Source: B18-G2 sp964432835
Lineage (GTDB): Archaea > Thermoplasmatota > E2 > DHVEG-1 > B18-G2
Direction: 5' to 3'
DNA length: 5,832 bases
Assembly: GCA_964432835.1 (NCBI GenBank)
Contig: CAYSPA010000070.1
Coordinates: 1 to 5,832 of the forward strand
The translations under genes and the position numbers were made by a program. Every line of letters starts with the position of its first letter. Within the stretch, counting starts at the first letter, position 1. The notes beneath the pieces were generated by a model. The model saw only the letters and a list, made by a program, of their open reading frames with translations, was not told the DNA's origin and searched no databases. Of this stretch, positions 5,035 to 5,832 are shown piece by piece.

Positions 5035-5832
5035 AAAGAAAGATAAGATGGATTATCAGAGAGATGGAGAAAGGAGAAAGAAGTGTTTACAGGATAGCAA
5101 AGTTGCAGAATGTAACACCGAGATGGGTGAGAGAGATCTACAGAAGATACAAAGAAATAGGTGAGTACCCTTATCCAAACAAACCTGGTAGAAAACCTTC
5201 TCTCATATCAGATGAGGAGAGAAGAATTGTACTGGAAATAAGAAGGCAGCATCCCGTTTGTGCGGTAACTCTTGAGAAGATTCTGGATAGGGAGGGAATA
5301 CACATACCTCACAACAGGATACACAGAATCCTGAAGGAAGAGGGACTATCAAGGAATGAACCAAAGAAACAGAAACGCAGGAAATGGATACGTTATGAGA
5401 GGAGACACAGTAACAGCCTATGGCATGGTGATTGGTTTGAGTATCGGGGTAAACATATTGTTGTTTTTGAGGATGATGCCTCAAGGTTGATAACAGGTTT
5501 TGGTGTCTTTAGCAGAGCTACGGCAAGGAATGCAGTATACGTGCTGGATAATGCCGTTGATTTTTATGGTGCTCCAAAGCAGGTTATGACCGATCATGGA
5601 GTACAGTTTACAAGCATTCCAAGAGAAGGTTGTCCGGATCCAAAACCAAATGTTTTCCAGAAGAGACTAAAGGAATACGGTATAAAGCATGTAAAAGCCA
5701 GAGTAAAGCATCCCCAGAGTAATGGTAAGGTCGAAAAAGCATCGGATACAATCATGAAACTCTATAAACACTTTAAAAGCTGGGATAGAACAGTTGCATA
5801 TTACAACTTTGAAAGACCTCATATGAGTTTGC
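5019..5832 (+). CDS. IS481-like DDE transposase / integrase core protein (3' end outside window)
   Basis: The frame is open for 271 codons from ATG 5019 to the window edge. Residues 1 to about 50 form a basic helix-turn-helix region (MRKLNQRKIRWIIREMEKGE at the start, then YRIAKLQNVTPRWVREIYRR), followed by a PNKPGRKP linker and a second winged-helix-like part to about residue 110. The rve-type catalytic core follows, with D138 in WHGDWFEY, D192 in MTDHGVQFTS and E239 in KHPQSNGKVEKA. The second Asp and the Glu are separated by 46 residues instead of the classic 35, because of an insert (about PREGCPDPKPN) seen in archaeal relatives. The visible end, YYNFERPHMSL, matches the usual C-terminal motif, so only a few dozen residues are probably missing. 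The ATG is chosen because upstream in-frame sequence has no family-like residues. No Shine-Dalgarno is visible. Every catalytic residue is present, so the copy appears intact as far as seen. Confidence 0.88.
   Translation, partial: MRKLNQRKIRWIIREMEKGERSVYRIAKLQNVTPRWVREIYRRYKEIGEYPYPNKPGRKPSLISDEERRIVLEIRRQHPVCAVTLEKILDREGIHIPHNRIHRILKEEGLSRNEPKKQKRRKWIRYERRHSNSLWHGDWFEYRGKHIVVFEDDASRLITGFGVFSRATARNAVYVLDNAVDFYGAPKQVMTDHGVQFTSIPREGCPDPKPNVFQKRLKEYGIKHVKARVKHPQSNGKVEKASDTIMKLYKHFKSWDRTVAYYNFERPHMSL

Larger units (their letters stand above)
4950..5832 (+). mobile_element. IS481-like insertion sequence, left part only
   Basis: A complete 5' half of a single-ORF insertion sequence enters here and is cut by the window edge. 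The left border is not resolved: epimerase homology is readable to about 4934 and the transposase begins at 5019, so the border lies between them. The 13-base direct repeats fall in this interval. A TGT, the usual IS481 terminus triplet, occurs at 4964-4966 but is too short to prove an end. Without the right end, the terminal inverted repeats and target duplication cannot be checked. Confidence 0.65.

Noticed and set aside
4745..5164. Plus-strand frame of 139 codons across the pseudogene and the start of the IS
   Set aside because: It runs antisense to the epimerase remnant and then out of frame through the transposase N-terminus. Its product is low in family-like patterns, so it is a shadow of both.
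1..5832. CRISPR arrays, tRNA or rRNA genes, and defence gene clusters
   Set aside because: No spaced repeat series, no cloverleaf with conserved tRNA positions, no rRNA-like stretch and no nuclease/effector cluster were seen on either strand.

Overview
The window looks archaeal, probably euryarchaeal, though the lineage cannot be fixed from 5.8 kb. The evidence is threefold. AT-rich TATA-like boxes sit about 23-30 bases upstream of GTG start codons, as in leaderless archaeal transcripts. Two further starts carry an identical GGTGA Shine-Dalgarno five bases from ATG. Arginine and isoleucine codons are dominated by AGA/AGG/ATA, and the transposase resembles archaeal IS481-type elements.

Layout, left to right. 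(1) Positions 1-57 hold the last 18 codons of an unidentified plus-strand gene, followed by a T-rich tract. (2) A minus-strand HhH-GPD DNA glycosylase of the endonuclease III / MagIII type (209-925) has an Fe-S cluster motif and lacks the usual catalytic lysine. (3) A 98-base divergent promoter region serves this gene and an ABC exporter operon: the ATPase (1024-1941) and its NosY/ABC-2-like permease (1943-2752). (4) A convergent intergenic gap (2753-2900) contains a foldable element. (5) A TrkH/KtrB-type cation transporter (2901-4382, minus strand) has no TrkA partner in view. (6) Upstream of trkH lies a decayed NAD-dependent epimerase/dehydratase gene on the minus strand (about 4424-4934). 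It is broken by at least five frameshifts, but the YxxxK active-site motif is still readable across frames. (7) An IS481-like insertion sequence runs off the right edge. Its transposase starts at ATG 5019 and is open to the end, with D138, D192 and E239 as the likely DDE triad.

The left two thirds is an ordinary housekeeping and transport neighbourhood: repair, export and potassium uptake. The right third is a decaying accessory region where an IS abuts, and probably entered, a dying sugar-nucleotide-epimerase-like gene. The most unusual signal is a perfect 11-bp inverted repeat whose 6-base loop contains the transposase start codon, which suggests structural control of transposase translation. 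I did not find a new defence or other multi-gene system.
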